A stretch of 64,000 bases of DNA from Ruegeria sp. THAF33 (GTDB lineage Bacteria; Pseudomonadota; Alphaproteobacteria; Rhodobacterales; Rhodobacteraceae), in assembly GCF_009363615.1 (NCBI RefSeq), contig NZ_CP045388.1, forward strand, positions 9,544-73,543, given 5' to 3'. Of the stretch, positions 25,644-35,800 are shown piece by piece; position 1 is the first letter of the stretch; every line of letters starts with the position of its first letter. Made by a program: the position numbers and the translations under genes. Below the pieces are notes generated by a model. It saw only the letters and a program-made list of their open reading frames with translations, did no database searches and was not told the origin of the DNA.

Positions 25644-25668
25644 TCCAGCGTAACGGCAGGGGGTTCTC

Positions 25669-26775
25669 ATGAGTGGCAATTTCTACAATTTTGCGGCCAT
25701 ACGCGGCGTCCAAGCTGGGACCGAGTATTATGTGATCATGGTACCGCTTAAAATGGTGCCAAAGATTTTCGAGTTCGACAGCCAGGAATTACCGGCTGAC
25801 CTGCGCGCTCAGCGCGTTTTGTCAAATGTCCGCGTCCCGCAAATCGCATCCTATCTTTCGGACAACTTCGAAGAATACACGCTCTCCTCTCTCTGCGCAT
25901 CCGTGGACGGGGATCTGGAGTTTTCGCCCGCCAGCGACAACCTTCAATTCCGCAACGTTGGCGAGCTACGGCTTTCGATGACGGCTCGCATTATCTTGAA
26001 TGATGGGCAACACCGCCGCGCGGCAATTGAAGAGGCCCTGAAAACGCGACCCAAACTCGAAAACGAAACGATCTCAGTTGTGCTCTTTGTGGATGAGGGC
26101 TTGGAGCGCTGCCAGCAAATGTTTGCAGACCTCAACAAGAATGCGGTGCGCCCATCCGGGTCTTTGAATGTCCTCTATGACCGCAGAAACCCTTTGGCGC
26201 GTTTAAGTACGCGCGTGCTGGAAGGAATTCCGTTCTTCCAGGAATTCACCGAGCTCGAAAAGACGTCGCTCTCAAACCGAGCCAAAAACCTCTTCACCTT
26301 GTCCAGTCTAAATCAAGCCAACAAATGGCTGGCGGGGCAAGACGCGGACCGGTTCGGTGAAAACACCGAAAGCACTGTGATCGCGTATTGGCGGCAGGTA
26401 TCCGAAGTCATGCCAGACTGGCAGAAACTGATGCGAGGCGTGACCACGGCTGGCGATTTACGCAAAGAGACGGTTCATGCCCATGGCGTCATGCTGCAGG
26501 CCTTTGGCGTCTTGGGGGCACGGCTGATCGCAGCCAAACCAGATGGATGGGCGGAAAGTCTCGCTCCCCTTGCAGAGATTGATTGGAGTAAGCGCAATGT
26601 CCAACTGTGGCGTCCTCGCGTAATGGGTGCCCGCGGCATGGATGGCAGTGTGAAATCCGTGCATCTGGCGGCAAACGTCCTGATTGGGGCTGTGGGCCTA
26701 CCCCTGAACGAAAAAGAACAAGCGAATGAAGACGACTACTTGGCGTCATTGGCTGAGGAGAAGGTCGTCACATGA
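25669..26775 (+). CDS. dndB: DNA phosphorothioation regulator DndB
   Basis: A 368-residue DGQHR-domain protein; the signature DGQHR is at residues 112-116 (ILNDGQHRRAAIEEAL). In studied dnd clusters DndB represses dnd transcription and limits modification. Other conserved stretches are RVPQIASYLSDNFEEY and MFADLNKNAVRPSGSLNVLY. It opens the operon, and its stop overlaps the dndC start by 4 bases (ATGA). Length matches DndB. It is one of two DGQHR proteins in the window; the other is at 41321-42553. Confidence 0.92.
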   Translation: MSGNFYNFAAIRGVQAGTEYYVIMVPLKMVPKIFEFDSQELPADLRAQRVLSNVRVPQIASYLSDNFEEYTLSSLCASVDGDLEFSPASDNLQFRNVGELRLSMTARIILNDGQHRRAAIEEALKTRPKLENETISVVLFVDEGLERCQQMFADLNKNAVRPSGSLNVLYDRRNPLARLSTRVLEGIPFFQEFTELEKTSLSNRAKNLFTLSSLNQANKWLAGQDADRFGENTESTVIAYWRQVSEVMPDWQKLMRGVTTAGDLRKETVHAHGVMLQAFGVLGARLIAAKPDGWAESLAPLAEIDWSKRNVQLWRPRVMGARGMDGSVKSVHLAANVLIGAVGLPLNEKEQANEDDYLASLAEEKVVT

Positions 26776-28232
26776 CATCAAAAATAGATAATTTAGCGAA
26801 AAAGGCAGGCCTCGACCTGGGCGCTCTGCAGGAGCACATTCGCGCCGTCTACAAGTCAGACGATCGGCCATGGGTGATCGGATATAGCGGCGGAAAAGAT
26901 TCAACCTGTGCTTTACAGCTGATCTGGGGTGCCGTTTGCGCGCTTCCGGAAAATGAACGACGCAAACCAATTTTCGTCTTGAGCTCCGATACGCTTGTGG
27001 AGACGCCAGTCATCGTGAACTACATCGACGACACATTGGCGGCAATCAACGCAGCAGCGGCAGAACAGAAGATGCCGATCACTGCACAAAAAGTCGTTCC
27101 GGAGATTTCGGATAGCTTCTGGGTGAACCTGATCGGTCGCGGATATCCCGCACCATCAAAACGCTTTCGCTGGTGCACCGAACGGCTGAAGATCGATCCA
27201 GCAAATGCCTTCATCAAGAACCGCGTTGCTGAATACGGCGAAGTCGTCATGGTCTTGGGCGTGCGATCCGCTGAGAGCGCGACTCGCGCTCAGGTCATGT
27301 CGCTACATAAGATCGATGGAACGGCATTGTCGCGTCACTCGACCTTGCCGGGGGCTTATGTATTCACGCCAATCGAGGCGTTTAGTGTGGATGATGTCTG
27401 GGCCTTCCTACTGCAAAACCAGTCGCCCTGGGGATCGGATAACCGCGATCTGCTTGCCATGTATAGGAACGCGCAAGCTGGCGAGTGCCCGCTTGTGGTG
27501 GATAAGCAAACAGAAAGCTGCGGCAACTCGAGGTTCGGATGCTGGGTCTGTACAGTCGTCACCAAAGACAAAGCCATGGAAGCCATGGTCGATAATGGCG
27601 AAGAATGGCTAGAACCACTTCTTGATCTACGTGACGAGCTGGCCGAAACGCAAAACCCTGACAGAAAAAGGGAATTCCGAGATTTCAAGCGGCGGGACGG
27701 TTCTGTCACGTTCGTTGGCGACTCCGAGACATCAATTCCTGGTCCGTACCTCTTCGGCTATAGAAAGGAACTCCTTCGCAAGGTCCTCGAAGCCCAAGAG
27801 CAGGTGAACGCCAAGGCACCACCAGGGGAGAAGACGGTCCTCATTCAAATCGAAGAGCTTAAGGAGATCCGTCGTATCTGGCGCAGTGAGCACGGTGACT
27901 GGGGCGATTCTGTTTCGGAAACTGTCAAATCGGTTACGGGTAAAGAGCTTCCAGCTGAGGCGACTGAAGGGTTTGAGTTTCAAGGTGATGACGCGAAGGT
28001 CTTGGCTGACGTCTGCACTGCACATGATCTGCCACCACGTCTCATGGCCCAGCTTCTCGAGGCCGAACGTTCTGTACGTGGCCTCAAGCGACGCACCCTT
28101 ATTCACAGAAAAATCGCCTCCATCCTTGAGCAGGAATGGCGTGACGAAACAACAGTTCTGAACGAGCGAAAAACGCGGCTGGAACAGAACAAGTCGACAG
28201 CGGCCAACCCACTATTTGAGACCAAATTATGA
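26772..28232 (+). CDS. dndC: DNA phosphorothioation sulfurtransferase DndC
   Basis: A 486-residue PAPS-reductase-like ATP pyrophosphatase that activates and transfers sulfur to the DNA backbone. The PP-loop SGGKDS is at residues 39-44. RFRWCTERLKI follows near 131-141, and four Cys, at 239, 250, 257 and 260 (GECP, ESCGNSRFGCWVC), are placed to hold the [4Fe-4S] cluster known in DndC. Length and motif order match the family. It overlaps dndB and dndD by 4 bases each, showing tight coupling. Confidence 0.94.
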   Translation: MTSKIDNLAKKAGLDLGALQEHIRAVYKSDDRPWVIGYSGGKDSTCALQLIWGAVCALPENERRKPIFVLSSDTLVETPVIVNYIDDTLAAINAAAAEQKMPITAQKVVPEISDSFWVNLIGRGYPAPSKRFRWCTERLKIDPANAFIKNRVAEYGEVVMVLGVRSAESATRAQVMSLHKIDGTALSRHSTLPGAYVFTPIEAFSVDDVWAFLLQNQSPWGSDNRDLLAMYRNAQAGECPLVVDKQTESCGNSRFGCWVCTVVTKDKAMEAMVDNGEEWLEPLLDLRDELAETQNPDRKREFRDFKRRDGSVTFVGDSETSIPGPYLFGYRKELLRKVLEAQEQVNAKAPPGEKTVLIQIEELKEIRRIWRSEHGDWGDSVSETVKSVTGKELPAEATEGFEFQGDDAKVLADVCTAHDLPPRLMAQLLEAERSVRGLKRRTLIHRKIASILEQEWRDETTVLNERKTRLEQNKSTAANPLFETKL

Positions 28233-30178
28233 TCCTTGTGTCCCTACGTCTCGTTAACTTTGGTCTCTATGGCGGTGAGCACCGATTTGAACTGGCCCCT
28301 GATGCCGGCGGCCAGAAGCCTGTAGTTTTGGTGGTTGGCCATAATGGGGCGGGGAAGACTACGTTCCTGGAGTCTGTGCGTCTGGCGCTGTATGGTAAAC
28401 GCGCGCTCGGTGCCCGTATTGGCCAAGCCGAGTATGAGCGGCATCTGCTCAAACGGATCAACAACTTTGCCACGGACCGCACTGCCTCTGTCGAATTGTC
28501 CTTCAAGAGCCAAAACCTCGGCAACGAGGACATATACACTGTGCGCCGTGCTTGGGCCGCCCGTGGCGCAAGTGTTGTCGAAAGCCTCGAGTTTGAACGC
28601 AATGGTGCGCCAGTCGATGATATCCCGACCGAGGATTGGAACCACTATCTCGAAGACATCATTCCAGCGGGTGTTTCGCAGCTTTTCTTTTTTGACGGGG
28701 AAAAGATCCAAGACATTGCAGATGATCAGGAAAATACAGGGCTGACTGATGCAATCAAATCTCTGCTGGGCATCGACATTCTTGACCAGCTTCGGGGTGA
28801 CCTCGCTCTCTACAAGTCGCGCAGTATGGGCCGGGAAGGCGGCGCTGACCTTGAAAGTCTCCAGCGCGATCTCGAAATTGCCAAGTCTGACCTAGTCTTT
28901 TCTGAAGAAGAACTTGGGGCTTTATCGGCAAAACGCACTCAGCTTGCGCGCCGAAGCGAAGCATTACAGAAGGTTTTTGAGCAAGAAGGCGGCAGCATCG
29001 CATTGAGCCGTGACACTCTGTCGGAGGAACTCAAGCGTGTAGAGACTGACCTGAGCAAGCAAACCAACGCCCTTAAGTCGCTCGTGAACGGTGTCGCACC
29101 TTTCGGCTTGGCTCCAAAGCTCTTGGCAAAGTTCTTATCCGATGTGGAGCATGCTCGAAGTCAGCAGTCTGCCCTCGCAATCGAGGCCTTCGTTTCGAGT
29201 TTCCAACAGACCGTGGGCAATGACGCGACATGGACGAAGACCCATTTTGCGCGACTTCGTGACTTCGCTGAAAGCCGTCAAAGCTCCGGCCCCAAAATGG
29301 CTTTGAGCACGGAACCAGATTGGGTCATGGAGAAACTTGCTCAGGTGCCGGACGAACGGGTTAAGGTGGCCAAGCTTGCTGCGCAACTGGCAGAGCTACA
29401 AAAAAAACGCGCGACCTTGAAGGACCAGTTAAAGAACTTCCGGCCAGGTGCAGCATCCGGTGCTTTTGAGGACTTAAAGAAAGCCGAATTTGAGCTCGGC
29501 GCCGTTGAAGCCGAGCTCAAGCGCAAACAAGATACGGCAACGCAGGCCCGTGCGCTGATCGACCGCTTGGAACGCGAGTTGCGTAAATCGCGAGACGCCG
29601 TTTTTGCTCTGGCAAAGGCACAAGAAAAGCGTGATTTGGCGACGCGGGCGCAGGCCGCGCTCAATGATTACGAACAGCGGATTGTTCAGCTGCGCCTCGC
29701 CTCGCTTTCAAAGCACTTCATTGACGCCTTTAGCGGGCTCGTCACGCGCAAGTCCCTCGTGCGCGAGGTCATAGTCGACCCGAATTCCTTCCAGATGAAG
29801 CTTCTGGGTGAAAAGGGCAGGGAAATTACACCGTCGGAACTCTCCGCCGGCGAACGGCAGCTGTTCGCAATTTCAATGCTTTGGGCGCTTGGTAGAACAA
29901 GCGGAAGAGAACTGCCTATGATTATCGACACGCCGTTGTCACGTTTGGACCAGCAGCACCGCACGAACCTGATGGCAAATTACGTACCGCGTAGCTCTGC
30001 CCAGGTTATCATGCTGTGCACCGATACCGAGCTGACACCGGATCTTTCGGAAATCATCTCGCCTTACGTGAGCAGGCGCTTTGAAATCGGTGCGGTCGTC
30101 GGCGGGCGACGCACGGAGATCACTGTGCTGGACCATGCACGGGATGCCCACCTCCTGGAGACAACCGATGCACATTAA
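28229..30178 (+). CDS. dndD: DNA phosphorothioation SMC-like ATPase DndD
   Basis: A 649-residue ABC/SMC-type ATPase thought to open or nick DNA for sulfur insertion. Walker A GHNGAGKTT is at residues 37-45. A long coiled coil occupies about 200-480, and the signature LSAGERQLFAISMLWAL and Walker B LPMIIDTPLSRLD lie near the C-terminus. It overlaps dndC by 4 bases, and dndE begins 11 bases before its stop. A second, divergent DndD-like ATPase is encoded at 38201-40252. Confidence 0.94.
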   Translation: MILVSLRLVNFGLYGGEHRFELAPDAGGQKPVVLVVGHNGAGKTTFLESVRLALYGKRALGARIGQAEYERHLLKRINNFATDRTASVELSFKSQNLGNEDIYTVRRAWAARGASVVESLEFERNGAPVDDIPTEDWNHYLEDIIPAGVSQLFFFDGEKIQDIADDQENTGLTDAIKSLLGIDILDQLRGDLALYKSRSMGREGGADLESLQRDLEIAKSDLVFSEEELGALSAKRTQLARRSEALQKVFEQEGGSIALSRDTLSEELKRVETDLSKQTNALKSLVNGVAPFGLAPKLLAKFLSDVEHARSQQSALAIEAFVSSFQQTVGNDATWTKTHFARLRDFAESRQSSGPKMALSTEPDWVMEKLAQVPDERVKVAKLAAQLAELQKKRATLKDQLKNFRPGAASGAFEDLKKAEFELGAVEAELKRKQDTATQARALIDRLERELRKSRDAVFALAKAQEKRDLATRAQAALNDYEQRIVQLRLASLSKHFIDAFSGLVTRKSLVREVIVDPNSFQMKLLGEKGREITPSELSAGERQLFAISMLWALGRTSGRELPMIIDTPLSRLDQQHRTNLMANYVPRSSAQVIMLCTDTELTPDLSEIISPYVSRRFEIGAVVGGRRTEITVLDHARDAHLLETTDAH

Positions 30179-30542
30179 CAAGTTTCGGATTTCATCAACG
30201 GCCACTGGCCAGGTCAGGATCATCTCACAAAGATCAGGCCTGACGCCAAACCTCGTGTGTCGTATGGCGATGTTATCATCATTTGAAGCCGGACCCGTTT
30301 CCGGCGTGGCTGATGACTCGGGCGAGGGACAGGAATTCAATGCCTACACGCTGTTTGGGGACTTCCAGCCTCTCTTCATCGATCTCTTAAAATATGTCGA
30401 GCTTGACCCAGAAGAGAACGAGGCCGACGACAATGATTTGCTGGAGCGCCTGCGGATGCACATTGATCGTGGCGTTCGACAACTCTCGGTCCGCTTAAAG
30501 TCCCCGGCTGATGCGGCTGAACTGATCGCAGGAAGTGCATAA
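30168..30542 (+). CDS. dndE: DNA phosphorothioation protein DndE
   Basis: A 124-residue protein; DndE is a small tetrameric DNA-binding protein (reported nicked-DNA affinity) needed for modification. The sequence begins MHINKFRISSTATGQVRIIS and includes LTPNLVCRMAMLSSFEAGPV, followed by an acidic region and LRMHIDRGVRQLSVRLKSP. The ATG at 30168 overlaps the dndD end; an earlier in-frame ATG lies deep in dndD. Its stop is 4 bases before the dndA start. Confidence 0.9.
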   Translation: MHINKFRISSTATGQVRIISQRSGLTPNLVCRMAMLSSFEAGPVSGVADDSGEGQEFNAYTLFGDFQPLFIDLLKYVELDPEENEADDNDLLERLRMHIDRGVRQLSVRLKSPADAAELIAGSA

Positions 30543-30546
30543 CACA

Positions 30547-31710
30547 ATGTCGGCGCCGATTTATCTCGATCACAATGCTTCAACGCCGATTGATCCGGAT
30601 GTCTTGGAGACAGTTATACGAGTCAGTCGGGACAGCTATGCAAACCCGTCAAGTGTTGATCACAGTCAAGGTTCGGCAGCGGCAAGGATTGTCGAGACTG
30701 CACGCGCGCAAATCGCGACCCATGTCAATTGCAAGGAAACCGAGCTTGTTTTCACAGCTGGATCCACCGAAGCAAACAACCTTGCGATCCTCGGTGCATT
30801 TCCAATTTTGAAGGCGGCAGGACGGCGCCACCTGATCACCACGAAAATTGAGCACCCATCGGTTCTGGCCTGTTTTGACTTTCTCGAGGGCCAAGGCGCA
30901 CGAGTGACGCGACTGGGCGTTGATGAAGGTGGCCAGATTTCGCTCGATGAGCTGGCCCAGGTTTTAACCGATCAGACCGGCTTGGTTTCCATCATGGCCG
31001 CCAACAATGAGACGGGCGTTTTGCAGCCCATCTTGGAGGCAGGCCAGCTTGCAGAGGAGGCTGGGGCGCTGTTTCACACGGACTTCTCGCAGGCTTCTGC
31101 TCTTGTGCCACTTGATCTCAAGAATGCGCCCATCCATCTGGCGAGTTTTTCCGGACACAAGGCCTATGGACCGAAAGGGGTAGGGGCCCTTTACAGGTCG
31201 ATCCGAAAGCCACGGGTGAACTTGGCACCCGTGATGTTTGGCGGCGGACAAGAGAAAGGATTAAGGGCAGGGACCTTGAACACATCTGGCATCGCGGGGT
31301 TGGGACATGCATTTGAACTCATTTCAAAGCACATAGACTGTGACCGGGATCGGATTGGTGCTCTTCGAGACCAGCTCGAAAAGGAACTCAAAGGAGCCTT
31401 ATCCGTGCAGGTCAATGGGAACACTGAGGCGCGGTTGCCAAACACGATGTCGCTCACGATCAACGGCGTTGTCCCACAAGCGCTGATGCAGAAGCTAAAA
31501 AACGACGTCTGCTTCTCCGCGTCGAGCGCCTGCGCCACGGAACATGTCGAAACCTCTCACGTTCTGCTCGCCATGTTCGGCGACACTCCAAGGGCACGTA
31601 ATGCGTTTAGGCTGGGTCTGGGACGACAAACTCGCCAAGAAGACATTTCGGAGATTGCTGATCTCTTTGGTCGAGCGGCTCACGAGCTTCTGCTCTTACG
31701 CAGTGCATAG
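30547..31710 (+). CDS. dndA: Cysteine desulfurase DndA
   Basis: A 387-residue NifS/IscS-class PLP enzyme that takes sulfur from cysteine for DndC. The PLP lysine is Lys205 (SFSGHKAYGPKG). His102 lies in TTKIEHPSV, and the catalytic cysteine is Cys329 in SASSACATEHVE. It has a good N-terminus (MSAPIYLDHNASTPIDPDVL). dndA is often divergent from dndBCDE or absent and replaced by a housekeeping desulfurase; here it is the last gene of the same operon. Confidence 0.92.
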   Translation: MSAPIYLDHNASTPIDPDVLETVIRVSRDSYANPSSVDHSQGSAAARIVETARAQIATHVNCKETELVFTAGSTEANNLAILGAFPILKAAGRRHLITTKIEHPSVLACFDFLEGQGARVTRLGVDEGGQISLDELAQVLTDQTGLVSIMAANNETGVLQPILEAGQLAEEAGALFHTDFSQASALVPLDLKNAPIHLASFSGHKAYGPKGVGALYRSIRKPRVNLAPVMFGGGQEKGLRAGTLNTSGIAGLGHAFELISKHIDCDRDRIGALRDQLEKELKGALSVQVNGNTEARLPNTMSLTINGVVPQALMQKLKNDVCFSASSACATEHVETSHVLLAMFGDTPRARNAFRLGLGRQTRQEDISEIADLFGRAAHELLLLRSA

Positions 31711-31734
31711 AGCGGCAAGCATGGCACATCGCTG

Positions 31735-32640
31735 CTAGATGTAGTGAATGTACTTCTGATCCACGAACAATCCGGACATGTCTGTTTCTTCTTCAGTGTG
31801 ATCGACCGCATCTTCTGGAATTTCTTTTTGAACCGCGAAGATGAGTTCCTCGACCAAGTCGCCTTCATTGAACCAAACTTCATGATTTGCCTCCACTCGT
31901 GCAAGGATAGCTTGAAGGAGAAATAGCACGAGGCGGATTTGAGCATGGAACAGCTCGGTCTGCGTATCACAGGTCTTATCGTCAGAGTCCTCCCCCCAAT
32001 CTTGAGGTTCCAAACTCTGGATTTTCCCGTGAAGAATACCGTTCCGAAACTGGCGCAGCAGTTCAGCTGAAACACCCAGATAGCTGCCCGAAGCGATGGC
32101 CTCCTTGAACGGTCGCTCTTGCATGTTGATATAAGTGAGAGCTCTCGAGTGTGCGTCGAACATTGCTTCCTTAAGCCCAAAAATCGGCTGATGGCCAAAC
32201 CTTTCCAGCCTATGACGGACAGCCTGTGACGTTGGTTTTTTCCCATGCAAAAAAAGCGCTTCACCCGCAATTTCAAAAGCGTTCCAAGCGCCTTGAAAGA
32301 CCAGTTGACCGGAAACAAACCTCTCTTTCACATCTGAGACAGCATTGTCGTAGTCGCGACCCGAGCTGCACATCATACTATCGTTGAAAACGTCAGTGTA
32401 GAGACCAACGCTCTGCAGCGACAGCGCTTGATGAAGGTTATGATACACCCCGTCCCACGCAGAGCTGTTACCACCACCTCCTGAAAGACTGGAGATCACC
32501 CGAAGAACTCGCAGAGCGTGGGTTCTCAGGGACGCCAAGTAGGCGCCGTCAGAGACCATGGTGCGGCAGGCCCAAAGGGCGTCGAAAGGTTCACTTTGCC
32601 GCCGCAACTGACCTTGCAATGCGGCTTCTAGACTGTTCAT
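31735..32640 (-). CDS. HEPN-like protein, putative RNase or toxin
   Basis: A 301-residue, mostly alpha-helical protein on the strand opposite dnd. It carries RNGILH (Arg199 to His204), an R-x4-H motif as in HEPN ribonucleases of toxin-antitoxin and defence systems, set in a helix (LLRQFRNGILHGKI). The rest does not match a family I can name. It ends 24 bases from the dndA stop (convergent) and is divergent from the 1026-residue gene with a 170-base intergenic region. The HEPN call depends mainly on that one motif; the placement suggests a defence effector. Confidence 0.45.
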   Translation of the reverse strand: MNSLEAALQGQLRRQSEPFDALWACRTMVSDGAYLASLRTHALRVLRVISSLSGGGGNSSAWDGVYHNLHQALSLQSVGLYTDVFNDSMMCSSGRDYDNAVSDVKERFVSGQLVFQGAWNAFEIAGEALFLHGKKPTSQAVRHRLERFGHQPIFGLKEAMFDAHSRALTYINMQERPFKEAIASGSYLGVSAELLRQFRNGILHGKIQSLEPQDWGEDSDDKTCDTQTELFHAQIRLVLFLLQAILARVEANHEVWFNEGDLVEELIFAVQKEIPEDAVDHTEEETDMSGLFVDQKYIHYI

Positions 32641-32810
32641 TTTATATCCAAGGATCTACGCTTAAAGGCATCAACTATAGCGAGCAGCATCCTGGACCAA
32701 CACCCCTCAAAACACATAGTATTTCGAGATTTCAGTTGGTAGATTAAAGAGGTAGTGGGTTCTTTTTGGCGATTTTTTTAGTGGGTTAACGGAGGTCGTA
32801 AGCGGGCAAC

Positions 32811-35800
32811 ATGCTTTCAAGACTGGGTAAGAAACTCAAAGCTCTCGTGAGCAGAGAAACAGTGAAGACTGTTTCAACGGCTCCATCTGTCGCAACAGAT
32901 GGACAAGATCATTCGGCCACATCAGTCATTAAGGACACCTCAACGAGTTCGACAGTTGAACCAGCACCAAGCCTCACCGCAACGGAACCCACACAGACCG
33001 CACAGCCGGCTCCCGTGCTTGAATTGGAGAAACCGCCCAGAACCCTTGACAGAATTGAAGGCAACGAGCCTGAAGTTGCGCTCAATGCGACTGAAGCTGA
33101 TCAGACAGACACTGCTTGGGCGAAGGTTGTCGACAAAGCGCCCGATGATCAGCTGGAAGCTCGGCCGAATTCTGACGATGATTTAACCGTGTTGCAATTG
33201 GCCTTGGCTATCGAAGAGCCGAGTCAGGGTAGCCCCTCCAAGAGGCAAGCTACATACACTTCTAGCAGCCGGCCACGTAAGCCAGTTCGGCCAGCTTCTC
33301 AAAATGCACTGGAAGAAGAACACCTTCTTGATCTGGCGATACAGAATTTCGCATCAACGCGGCTGATCAATATGCTGCGAAGCCCTGAAAATGAACTGCC
33401 AGTGACGACGCTCAACGACTACATGTTGGCACCCGATTCAGCGCGCGAGAGCTTTGAGCAGCTCAAGAATTTCGGCGCAAAGCTAGCGAACGAGCTTGAT
33501 CGGTTGGTGCGCAAAAGCGCAGCTGAAAAACAAGCGAACGAAATCAACCGAAAGAAATGGGAGGATGCGCCAACTAGTATTGTCGAGATAATACGAGAGG
33601 CTGATTGCTCTGTTCGACTTCTCAATGCAATCACCGCAAATTCTGATCGGTTACCCATAAACACTGTACGAGAATACATGGAAGCACCGGAAATTGCTCG
33701 AAATGCGTTCTTAAAGCTACCAAACCTTGGCAAAAAGTCAGCATCTGAACTCGACGAGATTGTGCGAAGCGTTGCTGCTTTTTCGACCAAAGAAACGGGT
33801 AGAGCAACAGGGGCATTTGATGAAGAAACGACCTACAAGAGAGCAAACCAAGTAGCTGAGTTGTTTTTATCCGGGATGCAGTATCCTGACGAGCTCTTTG
33901 AATGGTCGCCACCGACCAGGCTCACGAACCTTTTGAAAATTGATCAAAAAGAACATCGAAGTAGCTTTGGAGACTTCTTGAAGACTTACGATGAAACCTC
34001 CTTGCGGATCCGTTCGCTACCTGGCTGCGGACGTAAGAGCATCGAACAGCTCAACCAGATTGTTTCTCGTGTGATTGAAGCGCGCCTTTCAATTTGTGGC
34101 GCTGATACGAAGATTGCGCCCCAACTAAGAAGCTTACTGCATGGCGACATACTCTCTGATTCATCGCTGGCTAAAATCATAGAACTCGGGAACATCAAGC
34201 CTGAAGACATTAAAGCTTCCGAGAGCAGTTCAATCGAGGAATTGACGGTAGCTGAAGTTATTGCAGGATCCGTCTCTTCACTCAATGAAAGACAACAAGA
34301 CATCCTGCATCGGCGGTATGGTATCAATAGCGGCGAGACCGAAACGCTCGAACAAGTCGCCTCTAGCTATGATGTGACCCGAGAGCGCATACGTCAGATT
34401 GAGAAGAAGGCAAAGCAAAAGCTCCAAACGAAGCGCACAATAAAAATACTGATCGGCGCACTGGAGCAAGAAGGCTCCTTGGAAAAGCTCTTCAAGAATC
34501 GGAAAATCGTCTCTGAGGAACAGATAAGTGCTGTGAGCAAGTTACTGGCTCCAGAGGAGCGTCTTGCGGTCGACCTGGCGTACGGCGACTTGAGGTCGTA
34601 CCTCGACGCTGAGAGCATTCGAACCGATGCAGGTTGGGTGCAAGAACATGACCTTCTCACGATGAGTCATGAGCCGGAAGACTTATCTGGGTCATTTCGG
34701 CAGCGAATTGTGTCCGCAATCGGCGAACAAAAACTGCCGATCCGTTTGTCAGAAATTGCCGCCTCACTACCCGACTATCCGCTTTCGGAAATTAAGGGCG
34801 AGTTGTCAGCACGTTTTGAGGCTTCTCTCGAAGGAGATCTTGTAAGAGCTGCTCCGCGTTTGCCTAGTTCAGTGCGGTGTATTCTCATCCTTCGCGAAGC
34901 GGGGCACGCTATGCATTGCGACGAAATCCGGGCTCGGATGCACGAAGTCTTCGCAAAAGACGAGAGCATTCATCATATCGGGAGCACGCTTGCTGGGCTG
35001 GAAGAAGCCCTCATCGTCGAAAGAGGAACATATGATCTCTACGAGAACCTCAGTCTTACGGACAACGATCTTGAAGAAATTCGAGACCGTACGCTTCGTC
35101 ACCTGGAGAGTGTCGGCGGGTTCATAAGCGCAAAAGTTCTGTTCTCCGACTTATTCCAGGGCGAGACTGAACGCTTTGGTATCTCGTTTGGACCTTACAT
35201 GCTTCTGGGCATTGTACAGGATGACGAGCGTTTCGTGACCAAGAGAGGCCTGATGATCGGGCTCGCAACTGATGAAAACAAGTCTGAGTTCCGCGGCCTT
35301 GGCGAAGAAGTCTTGGCCGTACTGACAGAAGCGCAGCGTTCGATGACGTTGGTGGAGATTGCCGAGGAGCTTGAAGGCCGAAGAGACGTTTTCACAACGT
35401 CGATATCAATTGGACTGGAAAACTCGCCTGACGCGGTGTCGGTCGGCCGGGGCCGCTTTGATCTAGTGGTAAGGGCCATCGGTCAAGAAGAACGCCAAAC
35501 CGACCTAATACTGGCTTGTGCAATCGCATTGGCGGACGGTCCCAGAACCGCGTTTGCACTCTCAGAATTCTTGAGCCCTCTTTGGGGCGAAATTCAGACA
35601 CGGCCGCTCCTGAGCTTCTTGAAAAACCGCGATATTTTCGACGTGAACCAAAAGATCGTTACAACAACTGAGCTGCCCGAAGTGGTTTCAAAATACATTG
35701 AAATTCGGGATCAAACTCTAGAACATGGGTGTGCAGGAGTACCAGACCTTGAAGCGGTGCAAGATGCTCTCAAATCACAGGATGCGTCTGACCTGACACG

